Source of the DNA: Actinomyces sp. zg-332
Lineage (GTDB): Bacteria; Actinomycetota; Actinomycetes; Actinomycetales; Actinomycetaceae
Length of the DNA: 64,000 bases
Reading direction: 5' to 3'
Assembly: GCF_011751945.2 (NCBI RefSeq)
Contig: NZ_CP064951.1
Coordinates: forward strand, 558,001-622,000
Shown: positions 37,654 through 48,092 of the stretch, one piece after another
How the letters are laid out: every line of letters starts with the position of its first letter
Position numbering within the stretch: the stretch's first letter is position 1
The notes under the pieces: generated by a model
What the model was told of the DNA's origin: nothing
The model's database searches: none
Seen by the model: the letters and a program-made list of their open reading frames with translations, nothing else
Program-made: the position numbers and the translations under genes

Positions 37654-38346
37654 AATGTAATTTTATAAAACATATGGGAGAAGAGTAACTACTAGTGTTT
37701 TGTTACTTAATTCTTAATGGAAGTTATAAGATGTGCGATGTACTATTTGTCTATGTCGCACACAATTATACTGTGTAAGCAAGATAGATACTTTTCGTAT
37801 AAGTTTATTTTGAGTGGGGCAGTAAGTAATATTTTGTGTTTCAGGAGATTTATTTTTTAGACTTTATGTTGTTTCAAAGTTTTGGTGGATTTTAAGATGT
37901 ATTGATATGTAAATCAATAGATTGTTCTTGTAAAAAGTTTAGTATAAGTTATTTTTATAAAGATAAGATAAAATATACTTTCAGTTTATAAAGATAAACT
38001 ATTATAGTGTCTTGTTTTTATGCTGTTTTATCTACTTAAAAGTTGCTGGTATATCGATGGTGTAATTGAATATGCTACTTTTTTGCATTAAAATGAAATG
38101 AGTAAAATTTTATATTTATTAAATAAATAGATAAAAAACACTTACTATGAATAATTATGCATAAAAAATAGATAAAATATAATAAATATTACGTATAATT
38201 ATTTATTTATTAGATAATTTATGTATATAATTCTTTTTCAGGAAGTTATTTTAAAGTTTTTTACAAATAAAGGTAAAAATATATCAAATAATTTTTTGTT
38301 ATAAATGTATTAATACGCATTCGAACTAGATCGTAAAGGAGGAGAA
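37654..38346. other. long AT-rich region before lysP
   Basis: About 690 bases without a supported gene. No lysine riboswitch or Lys-rich leader peptide was recognised. A strong ribosome site (AAAGGAGGAG) ends the region. Confidence 0.45.
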
Positions 38347-39849
38347 ATGGCGTACGAATCATCACACAGCACTACAAATGAAGGTGCCAATCTAAAGCAA
38401 GAACGCAAAAACACACCGCAAGGTGGTGAACTAAAGCGCAGGTTAACAGCACGTCACCTCAATATGATCGCAATCGGTGGTGCTATTGGTACAGGTTTGT
38501 TTATCGCTTCTGGTGGTACAATTTCTCAAGCTGGTCCAGCTGGTGCACTTGTAGCCTATCTTGCAATTGGGCTTATGGTTTTCTTGTTAATGCAATCCCT
38601 AGGAGAAATGTCTACTTGGTATTCAACCTCTGGAGCATTTGAAGAATACGCCACTAGATACGTTTCACCGTCGTTTGGTTTTGCTCAAGGATGGAATTAC
38701 TGGTACAACTGGGCTATCACTATTGCTGCTGAATTAGTAGCTGCTGCACTGGTTATGAACTATTGGCTACCTGATGTGCCGTCATGGGTTTGGAGTGGCG
38801 GATTCTTAGCTATTCTTTTCTTACTGAATGCATTATCAGTTAGAGGATTTGGTGAGTCGGAATTCTGGTTCGCATCTATCAAAGTAATTACAGTCATCGT
38901 ATTTCTAGTATTAGGTCTAGGAATGATTGTTGGAATTATTGGTGGGGGAACACCAGGATTTGCTAACTGGACTATTGGTCAAGCCCCGTTCGTAAATGGT
39001 TTCTTAGGTATTTTGAATATATTTATGATTGCTGGTTTCTCATTCCAGGGAACAGAAATGATCGGTATCGCTGCTGGTGAGACTGAAAACCCAGAGGTAA
39101 ATGTTCCACGAGCAACACGAGCAGTATTCTTCCGTATCCTAATTTTCTACGTTGGTGCTATTTTTGTAATTGGTATGATTTTGCCATACACTGACTCGCA
39201 TTTGCTGGCTTCTGAAGTTTCCGATATTGCTGTTTCACCATTTACTCTTGTTTTTGAAAAAGCTGGTATTTTGGGTGCAGCATCAGTTATGAATGCTGTT
39301 ATTTTGACTTCGATTCTTTCTGCTGGAAACAGTGGTATGTACGTTTCAACAAGAATGTTGTACTCTCTAGCACTGAAAGGAAGTGCTCCACGTATTTTCG
39401 CTAAAGTAAATGCCCGTGGTGTTCCAATGGCTGCTTTAGTGTTAACAACAATTATTGGTGCTGCTTGTTTCTTGACTAGTTTGATTGGTGATGGTCAAGC
39501 ATACATTTGGCTACTTAACGCTTCTGGTTTAGCAGGATTTGTTACTTGGGTAGGTATAGCTTGGAGCCACTATAAATTCCGTAAAGCTTTTATTGCTCAA
39601 GGGCATAGTGTGAGCGAATTACCATACCGTGCTATTTTGTATCCAGTAGGTCCAATTTTAGCTCTGCTAATGTGTATTGTTGTTATCTTTGGGCAAAACT
39701 ATGAGTGGATAACTGGTAATATTCAGCCGTTGTCATTACTAAGTACATATATCGGCTTGATATTCTTCTTAGCTTTGTGGGCTGGACATAAGATAGTTAC
39801 AAAAGGTAAAAAAGTTAGTCCATTAGAGGCTGATTTATCACGTCACTAA
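38347..39849 (+). CDS. lysP: lysine-specific permease
   Basis: An APC-family amino-acid:proton symporter of 500 residues with twelve predicted membrane segments. The sequence follows E. coli LysP closely: RHLNMIAIGGAIGTGLFIASG, WNYWYNWAITIAAELVAA, GFSFQGTEMIGIAAGE, LTSILSAGNSGMYVSTRMLY. The hydrophilic N-terminus (residues 1–38) is unusually long. AAAGGAGGAG precedes the ATG. It is monocistronic with a terminator and lies just before the CRISPR region. Confidence 0.9.
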   Translation: MAYESSHSTTNEGANLKQERKNTPQGGELKRRLTARHLNMIAIGGAIGTGLFIASGGTISQAGPAGALVAYLAIGLMVFLLMQSLGEMSTWYSTSGAFEEYATRYVSPSFGFAQGWNYWYNWAITIAAELVAAALVMNYWLPDVPSWVWSGGFLAILFLLNALSVRGFGESEFWFASIKVITVIVFLVLGLGMIVGIIGGGTPGFANWTIGQAPFVNGFLGILNIFMIAGFSFQGTEMIGIAAGETENPEVNVPRATRAVFFRILIFYVGAIFVIGMILPYTDSHLLASEVSDIAVSPFTLVFEKAGILGAASVMNAVILTSILSAGNSGMYVSTRMLYSLALKGSAPRIFAKVNARGVPMAALVLTTIIGAACFLTSLIGDGQAYIWLLNASGLAGFVTWVGIAWSHYKFRKAFIAQGHSVSELPYRAILYPVGPILALLMCIVVIFGQNYEWITGNIQPLSLLSTYIGLIFFLALWAGHKIVTKGKKVSPLEADLSRH

Positions 39850-39865
39850 AATTAGTTTTTATTTC

Positions 39866-39897
39866 AAGAGGTCAGGCGTAATGCTTGGCCTCTTTTA
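39866..39897 (+). terminator. terminator after lysP
   Basis: AAGAGGTCAGGC pairs with GCTTGGCCTCTT (39866–39894, mostly paired) and is followed by TTATTTT. Confidence 0.85.
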
Positions 39898-40638
39898 TTT
39901 TAATAATTGTTTTTAATAAGAAATTTGTCTGTGTGAGTAAAAACTAAGTTGGTGTCGGTAAAAACATAAGTCAGTGTATGAATTTAGTGTATAGAGTCGT
40001 AATTATTAAACTTGTTCCTATATAAAGAATGTTTTTAGGAAAAAAAGTAGGTGTTCTATAGATAAAAATATTTGCAGGTAATTGGGCTTTTGAATAAAGG
40101 ATCTAAATATAAATGTTCACTTCGTAAATGTAAGTATATGTAGTTTGAAAACTCTAATAAGGTTAGTGCAGGTTATAGGAAAAGTAGTTTTTGAGATAAA
40201 AGTAGGGGATAGGAGTGAAATGTAGGTAATGTGAAAATAAGGATTTGCAAAGTAAGTAAAGGTAAAGGTGAGCATAGCTAATAGAAAATGTGAGAAAATA
40301 AAGAGGGAGTAGCTAAATAATAAGGATCAGGGATATTTGCTATTTTCACAATGTACTTGTAGTGTAACAGATATTATTGTGTAGAATATCAGCAAAGCGA
40401 AGTTATATAAAACGGATTTGAGTTTTCTATTTCACTTATTTACTGTTTTGTTTATCTTGAAAGAGTTTTTTCCTTTTATATAAAGAGTGTTTTTTGTTTA
40501 CAGTGATTTACTGAGTGAAAACTATTTTTAGAAGAGCGGAAATTTTTTAAATATTTACCCTGTTTGAAGTGCTCTAAGGCATAACATCTATAGCGCCTGG
40601 TGTTTTAAATATTATTTTAATATTGGAATACCACGTGC
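39898..40638. other. gene-free region at the old end of the CRISPR array
   Basis: No gene, tracrRNA-like sequence or further repeat copy found. AT-rich with purine-rich stretches. Confidence 0.45.
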
Positions 40639-41664
40639 TATAAAGTGTCTTATGAAATTACATTACTCTCAAACGCTAACCGTAAACCTATAGTAGAGCT
40701 AGTAGTTTGAGTACCTTATGAAATTACATTACTCTCAAACAATAAAGCCCAAGTTATAGACGCCACAAATGTTTGAGTACCTTATGAAATTACATTACTC
40801 TCAAACGATTATAGTATCGAAAAATTCGACCAATACGTTTGAGTACCTTATGAAATTACATTACTCTCAAACGGTCTTGGTAGATGTTCACCGACTTTAA
40901 CAGTTTGAGTACCTTATGAAATTACATTACTCTCAAACTCATTTCTATTTTATTCATTGTCTTCGGTTGTTTGAGTACCTTATGAAATTACATTACTCTC
41001 AAACCTAGCTTTAATCGTGTATTCAAGAATGTCAGTTTGAGTACCTTATGAAATTACATTACTCTCAAACTGCCCCGCTTAAACCGTGAACATTTTGAGT
41101 GTTTGAGTACCTTATGAAATTACATTACTCTCAAACGGGCATGGAGAATGATAGTATGTGCCGTACGTTTGAGTACCTTATGAAATTACATTACTCTCAA
41201 ACCATCACTACATTCTGGTCTGCATTCTAACCGTTTGAGTACCTTATGAAATTACATTACTCTCAAACTTATCGCTGGCATTGTATTGCTATGGAATAGT
41301 TTGAGTACCTTATGAAATTACATTACTCTCAAACTACAATGTATCTATCTCGGCTTCCGTATGGGTTTGAGTACCTTATGAAATTACATTACTCTCAAAC
41401 AAGCTGTATACCTGTTTCAGCGTATTTAGCGTTTGAGTACCTTATGAAATTACATTACTCTCAAACGGTGACGGTAAAGAAAGCAACCGCCCTAAAGTTT
41501 GAGTACCTTATGAAATTACATTACTCTCAGACATCCTTGCAAACTTACACGTGCCGAATACGGTTTGAGTACCTTATGAAATTACATTACTCTCAGACCG
41601 TGGCTAGTGTTAAAGAATTCACTGTAAAGTTTGAGTACCTTATGAAATTACATTACTCTCAGAC
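40639..41664 (-). CRISPR. type II-A CRISPR array, 16 repeats and 15 spacers
   Basis: Repeats are 36 nt and recur every 66 nt, with 30-nt unique spacers. Read on the minus strand, the direction of the cas genes, the repeat begins GTTTGAGAGTAATGTAATTT and ends GGTACTCAAAC. The first fifteen from the right are at 41629, 41563, 41497 and so on to 40705; the leftmost (40639–40674) has lost its last 11 bases, so it is the old, leader-distal end. The three leader-proximal repeats (41497–41532, 41563–41598, 41629–41664) all carry one change, GTCTGAG in place of GTTTGAG. I cannot tell what the spacers match. Confidence 0.98.
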
Positions 41665-41762
41665 CTCAAATCCCACACATATATGGAACGAAGACTCAGA
41701 GTAAAATCTTTCAAAAAGTAAACAATAATGCATGATAATATTATACCATTTCCTTGTATTTT
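41665..41762 (-). promoter_or_regulatory. CRISPR leader
   Basis: On the minus strand the leader ends ATTTGAG (41671–41665) directly against the first repeat; this is the leader-anchoring sequence known from type II-A arrays. A TATAAT (41745–41740) would serve as -10 for the array, starting transcription near 41733. It lies between csn2 and the array. Confidence 0.8.
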
Positions 41763-42434
41763 CTAGGAAATTTGACACATATCTTTGTCTATTAAAGTTA
41801 TTCTTTCAAACTCTAGTTTTTCTTTACAAGTATTTTCACAGACAAGTAAAGAAAACTTATTATAATTACAATACTTATATAGTTCTAATAGTTCTTCATC
41901 ACTAACCATAGTCTTTAGATTAAAGAAAATGAAAATACTCTTAGTGAAAATTTTATTTATCAACTCCATATATGTACATACTTTTTCTAAATACGTCATA
42001 TCCTCAATACTTATTTTGGGTTTCATAGCTTTTAACACTGATGAAATATTTACACTTTCGAATTCTATTTCATAGTCAATTTTTTCAACTAACTCTTGCA
42101 AATACTTTTCTAGTTCACTTAGAATTTCACCACTTTTAATATAGTTTTCCTCATCGTAAACTAAGCTTTCTAGATCTTTTTGTATTTTGGCTGTAATGGT
42201 TTTGCTATTAAAATCTAAATCGTATGGGTTATAAATTATCTCGACATTCTTATCAAAGTTTTCCTTTTCGAAATTATTTGAGAAAAATACTTTACTTTCA
42301 CCATCTTCAGCTAAAATACTGATTTCTTCAATAAATGTTCTATAATCTATTGGATTTTCTAATATTAGTATATTTACAACATTTTCTTCAAATACAATAG
42401 GCTCATCAAAAGCTATATAAGAAAGTCTTTTCAT
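41763..42434 (-). CDS. csn2: type II-A adaptation protein Csn2
   Basis: A 223-residue protein last in the cas operon, in the position of Csn2, the ring-forming DNA-end-binding protein needed for spacer capture in type II-A systems. The sequence (MKRLSYIAFDEPIVFEENVVNILILENP, ending ERITLIDKDMCQ) shows the Csn2 pattern of an N-terminal beta region and a helical extension with little fixed motif. Its start overlaps cas2 by 4 nt. Its assignment rests on position, length and general similarity. Confidence 0.88.
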   Translation of the reverse strand: MKRLSYIAFDEPIVFEENVVNILILENPIDYRTFIEEISILAEDGESKVFFSNNFEKENFDKNVEIIYNPYDLDFNSKTITAKIQKDLESLVYDEENYIKSGEILSELEKYLQELVEKIDYEIEFESVNISSVLKAMKPKISIEDMTYLEKVCTYMELINKIFTKSIFIFFNLKTMVSDEELLELYKYCNYNKFSLLVCENTCKEKLEFERITLIDKDMCQIS

Positions 42435-42751
42435 AATATAATCAGCCTTTCATCACTATCTAGGACTTCACTTTTCTTTTCACCTATGATGATTTCCATA
42501 TTGTTATACTGCTTTTCAGTTATAGTAAAAGTTATAACGTAACCTTTTCTAGGCTTATGGTTCTTTAAATGTTCAACTGCGGCTTTAGCGGTAACAGCAT
42601 TTAAAGCTAACTTTGTATATATAGATTCTTGTAACATAATGAACCCATTTTTTATTAAGTAGTTTCTAAAATGCCTATACTCACGTAAGTCTTTTTTAGT
42701 AAGAGTCGGCAAATCAAACATTACTAGCACACGCATAAATCTATAACTCAT
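42431..42751 (-). CDS. cas2: CRISPR-associated endonuclease Cas2
   Basis: A ferredoxin-fold protein of 106 residues that dimerises and holds Cas1 for spacer integration. The N-terminal strand MRVLVMFDLPTLTKKD contains the conserved Asp, followed by YRHFRNYLIKNGFIMLQESIY. It overlaps cas1 by 11 nt and csn2 by 4 nt, showing a tight operon. Confidence 0.95.
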   Translation of the reverse strand: MSYRFMRVLVMFDLPTLTKKDLREYRHFRNYLIKNGFIMLQESIYTKLALNAVTAKAAVEHLKNHKPRKGYVITFTITEKQYNNMEIIIGEKKSEVLDSDERLIIL

Positions 42752-43613
42752 TTTCGTAGAACTTTATTAGGGACGGATCACATTTATTCAAAGCAGTAAT
42801 AACGCTATTTGTGTATATACCTATGGCGTTATTAACGTATTCTTTGCGATTATTTATTTTTACTTCATGGTTTAAAATATTAGTTAATTTTGCTTTTTCT
42901 TTAGTTGTAAATTCATGTAATTCCATGTTATAGACGTAGTTATCAACCAAAGGCCTAAATGGCTCCATTATATCGCTTCCAAAATTAAACATGTTGAAAC
43001 GGTTGTCATGGAATATTCCTAGTTGAGTTAAATAACCATGCGAGACTACTTCTCTATTGAAAGCTGAGAGGAGTATTGCGTAACCATAGTTTAAAGCGGC
43101 GTTGGTTACATCTGTATTTTGTCGACTAAAGTTTTTACCGAATAAAGCGTTAAAATACACTTTCGCAGCATGACCTTCTCTATTAGTTATGTCATTGTGT
43201 TCAAGATTGTCTATATATTCAGCTAAAAGCAAATGTTCTTCTTTACAGTGTGCCTGTAGTACTTTTTGTTGTTGAAGTATTTTATTCTCAACTATTTTTG
43301 TCCAGACTTTTTCTTTACTTATTTTCTCCCAAGCAATTTGTTCTTTTATTTTCAAAGAAGTGTCATGCGAACCGTAGTAAGCAATATTTTCAAAACAAGG
43401 GTTTCGTTTTTCATCACAAAATATCACTTTTATGTTGTTTTTAGTCAATTCCACAAGTAAAGCTGCTGTAAGGGCAATAGCTGTATTTTCAATGATTAGC
43501 ACAGATATTTCACTAAGATGAATTTTAGTGATAGTCTCAGCCCTAATAACTAAGTAATTTAGCTTTAAATCTAGCTTTGCCCTTTTAGCAACTTTTACTA
43601 TTCTCCAGCTCAT
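42741..43613 (-). CDS. cas1: CRISPR-associated integrase Cas1
   Basis: Integrates new spacers at the leader end of the array. The metal-binding residues are in NREGHAAKVYFNALFG (Glu) and GYLTQLGIFHDNRFNMFNFGSDIMEPFRPLVD (His and Asp). Length 290 is typical of type II Cas1. It overlaps the end of cas9 by 4 nt (ATGA) and cas2 by 11 nt. Confidence 0.97.
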   Translation of the reverse strand: MSWRIVKVAKRAKLDLKLNYLVIRAETITKIHLSEISVLIIENTAIALTAALLVELTKNNIKVIFCDEKRNPCFENIAYYGSHDTSLKIKEQIAWEKISKEKVWTKIVENKILQQQKVLQAHCKEEHLLLAEYIDNLEHNDITNREGHAAKVYFNALFGKNFSRQNTDVTNAALNYGYAILLSAFNREVVSHGYLTQLGIFHDNRFNMFNFGSDIMEPFRPLVDNYVYNMELHEFTTKEKAKLTNILNHEVKINNRKEYVNNAIGIYTNSVITALNKCDPSLIKFYENEL

Positions 43614-46600
43614 AGCTCATTCAAATCAATTTCTTGTTCGAATATACCGGTGACAGATTGATAGATTATCTTACAGTTTTTAAAATCTATTACTTTTCGT
43701 ATTTTACCAGTCTCCTTACTACCACCTAATAAACGTAAATCAATACCAGATGCACATTTTCCAAATAGGTTTATGAGCTGATATAGTACCTGAGCTTGTT
43801 CAGTGTTAGATAGTGAAATAAACTTATCATCACTATTATATAAACAATTAGGTATAACAGGTCGCTTAGAATAAACGCTATTTCTTAACTTATGAATCAA
43901 AGTTTTGTATAACTTTACATTTTTATCAAAAATGGTTTTATCATTTTTTGCTTTTATAGTTTCTTTTATCTCTTTTTCATTTAGATTACCTGAATCATGT
44001 AGTTTTTTATTTAGCTTTTCGTATTCTTCTTTAGAGAAGATAAAAAATCCACCGTTATAGTCAAAAGTTTTCTCTTTATTTTTCTTATAAGCTTCTATGA
44101 ATTTATATATTAAATGAGAGTACTCATAGCTACCAGTATCTAGTATTAATTGTTCTCCTCCATAGAATGAGAATTTTCTTTCTTCTTCTTTAGCAGATAT
44201 ATACGTTTTAAATCCGTTTATTTCAAATAAAGTGTAATACTTTATAATAGGAATTAATATTTCTGTTTTTTCTGGAACAAGGTTTGTATGTTTAGATATT
44301 AATTTACTGTTAATATGCTTTTTAATTGTTTCAGAATCTCTTTTAGCTAATATTTTTTGTACGTCTATAATAGATACGTCAGATATTTCTTTCGAGATTT
44401 TTTCCTTTCCTTTCCTATCTACAGTCACATATTTATAGAAACAGAAAAAAGCTCCTTTTACTGAGTTATAAGCACCATACTTTTCTATTTGGTGTAGACG
44501 CTTATCACTAGTTTTTATAGGCTGGCTACCTTTTCTAGATTTTATTTGCTGATCATAAAATTCTCCTGTTTTCTCACAGGAATATCTCGTGCAAAGAACA
44601 GTTTGTTTTCTCATATACTTGTTTACAAGCTCTATAGTTGGAGTGCCACTTTTTGACCTTGTGCCAATCCATACTAGTTCTTGCTTACTAGTATTAGGCT
44701 TTTTTACATCCCGTTCAAAAATCTTACTTATAGAATAAGGTTGTTTACTTGTATTCTCTTCTTTATTTTTCTTTACTTTATTTTTTACCCATTTTCTATG
44801 ATCGGAAGTAAAATTATTATCGTATACATTACCTACAACAATGGCTAGGTATGCATCTTTAGCGTGATGATGGTCATTTGCTAATCTTGACTTCAAGAAC
44901 TTATAGCTAGCTTTTTGCTCGCTTTCTTCATATATTTTGTGTTCAGTGTTCCTAAAATCTGAGATATTACCAGCCTTAACGTACACAATTCTTGTTTTGC
45001 CTTTGTATAGATGTTCAAGAATCTTCGTAACTTCTTTAGTGGATTGACGAGTTTCAACTAGTTGCCTGGCGATAAAACCAGTAAATTCATCTACTGTAAA
45101 ACCAGTCGCACGAGTTAGTCTGTTATATTTTTCTTTAGTGATAAGTTTATTATCTACTAACATCTTCCAATGATCTTTAGTGTCACTAGAAATTGTAAGG
45201 GCTGAACAGATAGGGAATTTATCTCCCTTTTCTTCATTTAATTCCTCTTTCACAAGTACTAAGTTATTAGTAAGGCTATCGTCTTTTACCACGCACCTAG
45301 GGTAAATATGCTCTATATTCCAATCTCCGCTAGATAAAATAAGTTCAGACAAATCTATCTTTTTACCGCTGTACATACAGCGACCCATTTGCTGGAAATA
45401 TAAGAATATTTTCTTTGAGTTTAAAGCATTATCAGTTAGATTATCTAACTCTTTATATACTTCTGATGAAGTTAATTTTGCAGTTTTATATAAATCTGAC
45501 AGCTGATTTTTACGAGAAACACTACGTTTACCTTTATTCTCATTATTAGTGTCCCTTGCCATTTCAACAAAGATTTTCTTAGGTGGCTTACCACAAATTT
45601 TTTCTATTTCTTTACATATAGCTAGAGTGCGTTTTATGCCACGTTTTACGGCAGGGGATACATAAGAATCGTCAAGTATTTGCTTTATATCGCTGTCTTT
45701 TAAATACTCTCTATTTATATCTTCTATCTTTTCAAGATATTCATAGTCAGATGAAAGAATTTTTTGCAAGTTGTTATTTGTATCATACAGCATTGTTATT
45801 ATATTTATACGTTCAGCTGTTTCTTCGTTTATATGTTCAACTTCAGTCAAAAATTCTTTTGATAACCTGCCCCAACCGGAATATTGCAACTTACTAATTT
45901 TATCTATTTCATCGTCTGTGAATAGGGTTTTGAAGTTATCTTTCAAATAGTCAGATAAAATTTCTTTGTTTTCACCAAGTATTACTATCTGCGCTACTAT
46001 CTCGTCATATGTACTTATTTCTTTTTCAGTAAATTTATTTCCGAGTATTCGTTTGAAATCTAATAAAGCCTTACAATCACCTGTAATTTCCTGATCAATT
46101 CCTTCAAGTTTTACGTCCTCATCACCTTGATAAGACTTTATATAGTTGACTATTTTCTTAGCAGTTACTTTCTGTGGCTTGTCAATATCAGTAAATAAGT
46201 CTTTATAAAGTTTTTGCTTCAAATCCACGGAGATAGGATTATCGTTTACTCTCAATATATTTAGTTGATTTAGAATATTGAACTTCGAGTAAAGAATCGA
46301 GTCTTTAGGTAAGACATCAGCATATTTAATATATGTACATTTATTAGTCATACGTGTGATGAAGTTTTTTGCTGAAGTCTGCTTATCAATTACTTCATCA
46401 AAGTTCCATGGATATACTTTTTCATTTTTCTTTTTAACAACCCAAGCAAATTCGTGGTCGGTGCTATCTACTACTGGGCCAATATAATAAGGGATTTTGA
46501 ATGTGAAAGTAGCTATTACTTTATCTATAACGCTATACCCATTCTCATCTTTTTGCTCTAAGAAAGGTAAATACTCTTTCGCATTTTCTAAAATTTCCTC

Positions 46601-48004
46601 TAGTTCTTTCAAATGTAGCTGGTAAGGTATTACGCAGTTACTTGAAGTGAGTTGCTTAGGGAATGCGTTTGCGTTAAATATGTCTTTTATTAGTTGTTTT
46701 TCTATTTCCCCTAAAGTCGAATAATCTAATTTTTTAATTGAAGTTTTTTCTGTTTCTAGTTTAGGGTTTTCTGCTCTTAACTTTTCTATGTCTATAGTTT
46801 TATCAATTACTTTGTTTATATATATCTTTAAAAACTTACAGAATTCATCTTGAGTGCACCGTTTACTATGAAGTGCATTACCGTCTGTATCTTTACCGAT
46901 ATATGCACAGTAGTTACTTTTGACTTTTGTTGATTTAAATATTTTTATGTATTCTTCGTACGTGAGATAGTTTTTAACTAGGTTTTTTAGAGTTTTCAAA
47001 TCACGCGCGTGATTATCGTAAGTTTTAACTTTCACTTCAGACAAATTTTTAGATTCTTGCAAAATATCTGAAAGTAATAGCCAATCATATACTGCTTTTA
47101 TGGAGTTAAAAACACTCGTTTGGTCTACATCCAAGTTTTCATATAGAACCTGCTGTTCATCTTCGCTAAGTTCAAGGAGACTTATTGTTTTCTCTTTATC
47201 ATTTTTATCAACAAATATAGTAGCTAAGTCTTCGTTATCAAGTAGTGTAGATATTTTAACTTTAAAACCTAAAAGCATTTTAAGTATGTTTTGAGACTGT
47301 GAGGTAGAAAAATCTAGTAAATTCTTTATGGCTTCGTCTTTATCTTTGCGGTTTATGTCCTTATCCTTAAAAATTTCTTCCAAAGAATCAAAAGTTTCAT
47401 CTTCATTTATGTCTGGAAAATCGGCCTCAGGATAGTGGTCTTGTATTATGAGAATCAAATTTTGGAACAATGTTTTGAAAGAGCTAGAACCATCAATCTC
47501 GAAATCTTTGCCTTCTAGTAAGAAATGTCCACGATGTTTCATCATGTAGTGGATTGCTAAATATACTAGGCGTACATCATGAGTTTTTCCTTTTTCTAGC
47601 AAGCTTTTACGTAGATGGTATATAGTAGGATACGCTTTGTGGTAGTCTTTATCTGTATAATTCTTATCGTTGAAAAGTGTATTAGTTTGATTAGTCCTTT
47701 TATCCTCAGCGAAGAACTTACTATCACGTAAACGCTCAAAAAACAAAGAATCTATTTTGTTGATTTCAGCTTTGAATAAGTCCCGTAATATTTCTATGCG
47801 TCTAGCTCTGCGTTGGTATCTGCGACGTTGTGAGCGGTGGCCTCTACGGACAGCAGCTGTTTGTGCTTCACCGAAAAGGTGAGAGCCCCACATATCTTTG
47901 CCATTAGTGCGTAAAAGTTTGTAATCTGGTGAAGTAACAGCCCAACCAACAGAAGTGGTACCAATGTCTAAACCTAAATAATAATCTACGGCTTTGTTTT
48001 TCAT
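43610..48004 (-). CDS. cas9: CRISPR-associated endonuclease Cas9 (type II-A)
   Basis: RNA-guided DNA nuclease of 1464 residues. RuvC-I is LGLDIGTTSVGW with catalytic D13; the Arg-rich bridge helix is RRGHRSQRRRYQRRARR (about residues 53–70); RuvC-II is KKIFVEMAR with E814; the HNH site is NIEHIYPR with H899; RuvC-III is HHAKDAYLAI with D1050. All catalytic residues are present, so it should be active. AGGGA lies 6–7 nt before the ATG. It heads the cas9–cas1–cas2–csn2 operon with overlapping genes. The large size and presence of csn2 point to a Firmicutes-like II-A system, unusual in an actinobacterium. Transfer is inferred. Confidence 0.97.
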   Translation of the reverse strand: MKNKAVDYYLGLDIGTTSVGWAVTSPDYKLLRTNGKDMWGSHLFGEAQTAAVRRGHRSQRRRYQRRARRIEILRDLFKAEINKIDSLFFERLRDSKFFAEDKRTNQTNTLFNDKNYTDKDYHKAYPTIYHLRKSLLEKGKTHDVRLVYLAIHYMMKHRGHFLLEGKDFEIDGSSSFKTLFQNLILIIQDHYPEADFPDINEDETFDSLEEIFKDKDINRKDKDEAIKNLLDFSTSQSQNILKMLLGFKVKISTLLDNEDLATIFVDKNDKEKTISLLELSEDEQQVLYENLDVDQTSVFNSIKAVYDWLLLSDILQESKNLSEVKVKTYDNHARDLKTLKNLVKNYLTYEEYIKIFKSTKVKSNYCAYIGKDTDGNALHSKRCTQDEFCKFLKIYINKVIDKTIDIEKLRAENPKLETEKTSIKKLDYSTLGEIEKQLIKDIFNANAFPKQLTSSNCVIPYQLHLKELEEILENAKEYLPFLEQKDENGYSVIDKVIATFTFKIPYYIGPVVDSTDHEFAWVVKKKNEKVYPWNFDEVIDKQTSAKNFITRMTNKCTYIKYADVLPKDSILYSKFNILNQLNILRVNDNPISVDLKQKLYKDLFTDIDKPQKVTAKKIVNYIKSYQGDEDVKLEGIDQEITGDCKALLDFKRILGNKFTEKEISTYDEIVAQIVILGENKEILSDYLKDNFKTLFTDDEIDKISKLQYSGWGRLSKEFLTEVEHINEETAERINIITMLYDTNNNLQKILSSDYEYLEKIEDINREYLKDSDIKQILDDSYVSPAVKRGIKRTLAICKEIEKICGKPPKKIFVEMARDTNNENKGKRSVSRKNQLSDLYKTAKLTSSEVYKELDNLTDNALNSKKIFLYFQQMGRCMYSGKKIDLSELILSSGDWNIEHIYPRCVVKDDSLTNNLVLVKEELNEEKGDKFPICSALTISSDTKDHWKMLVDNKLITKEKYNRLTRATGFTVDEFTGFIARQLVETRQSTKEVTKILEHLYKGKTRIVYVKAGNISDFRNTEHKIYEESEQKASYKFLKSRLANDHHHAKDAYLAIVVGNVYDNNFTSDHRKWVKNKVKKNKEENTSKQPYSISKIFERDVKKPNTSKQELVWIGTRSKSGTPTIELVNKYMRKQTVLCTRYSCEKTGEFYDQQIKSRKGSQPIKTSDKRLHQIEKYGAYNSVKGAFFCFYKYVTVDRKGKEKISKEISDVSIIDVQKILAKRDSETIKKHINSKLISKHTNLVPEKTEILIPIIKYYTLFEINGFKTYISAKEEERKFSFYGGEQLILDTGSYEYSHLIYKFIEAYKKNKEKTFDYNGGFFIFSKEEYEKLNKKLHDSGNLNEKEIKETIKAKNDKTIFDKNVKLYKTLIHKLRNSVYSKRPVIPNCLYNSDDKFISLSNTEQAQVLYQLINLFGKCASGIDLRLLGGSKETGKIRKVIDFKNCKIIYQSVTGIFEQEIDLNEL

Positions 48005-48056
48005 AGCATATCCCTAAGTAATAAATCGCACCTTTGCGTTAAATACAGTAGATATT

Positions 48057-48086
48057 TTAACAAATTATTTTTTAATGTGCTAAGAT
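48057..48086 (+). promoter_or_regulatory. candidate tracrRNA promoter
   Basis: TTAACA (48057–48062), 18-nt spacer, TAAGAT (48081–48086). Start would fall near 48093, exactly at the first base of the anti-repeat. The cas9 leader lies on the opposite strand. Confidence 0.5.
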
Positions 48087-48092
48087 TTAAGC

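Noticed and set aside
37654-38346. Possible lysine riboswitch before lysP
   Set aside because: The stretch is AT-rich without the G-rich helices of a lysine riboswitch.
41312-41704. A 130-codon plus-strand frame with repeated FEYLMKLHYSQT
   Set aside because: It is the translation of CRISPR repeats and spacers; the 66-nt period keeps the frame open.
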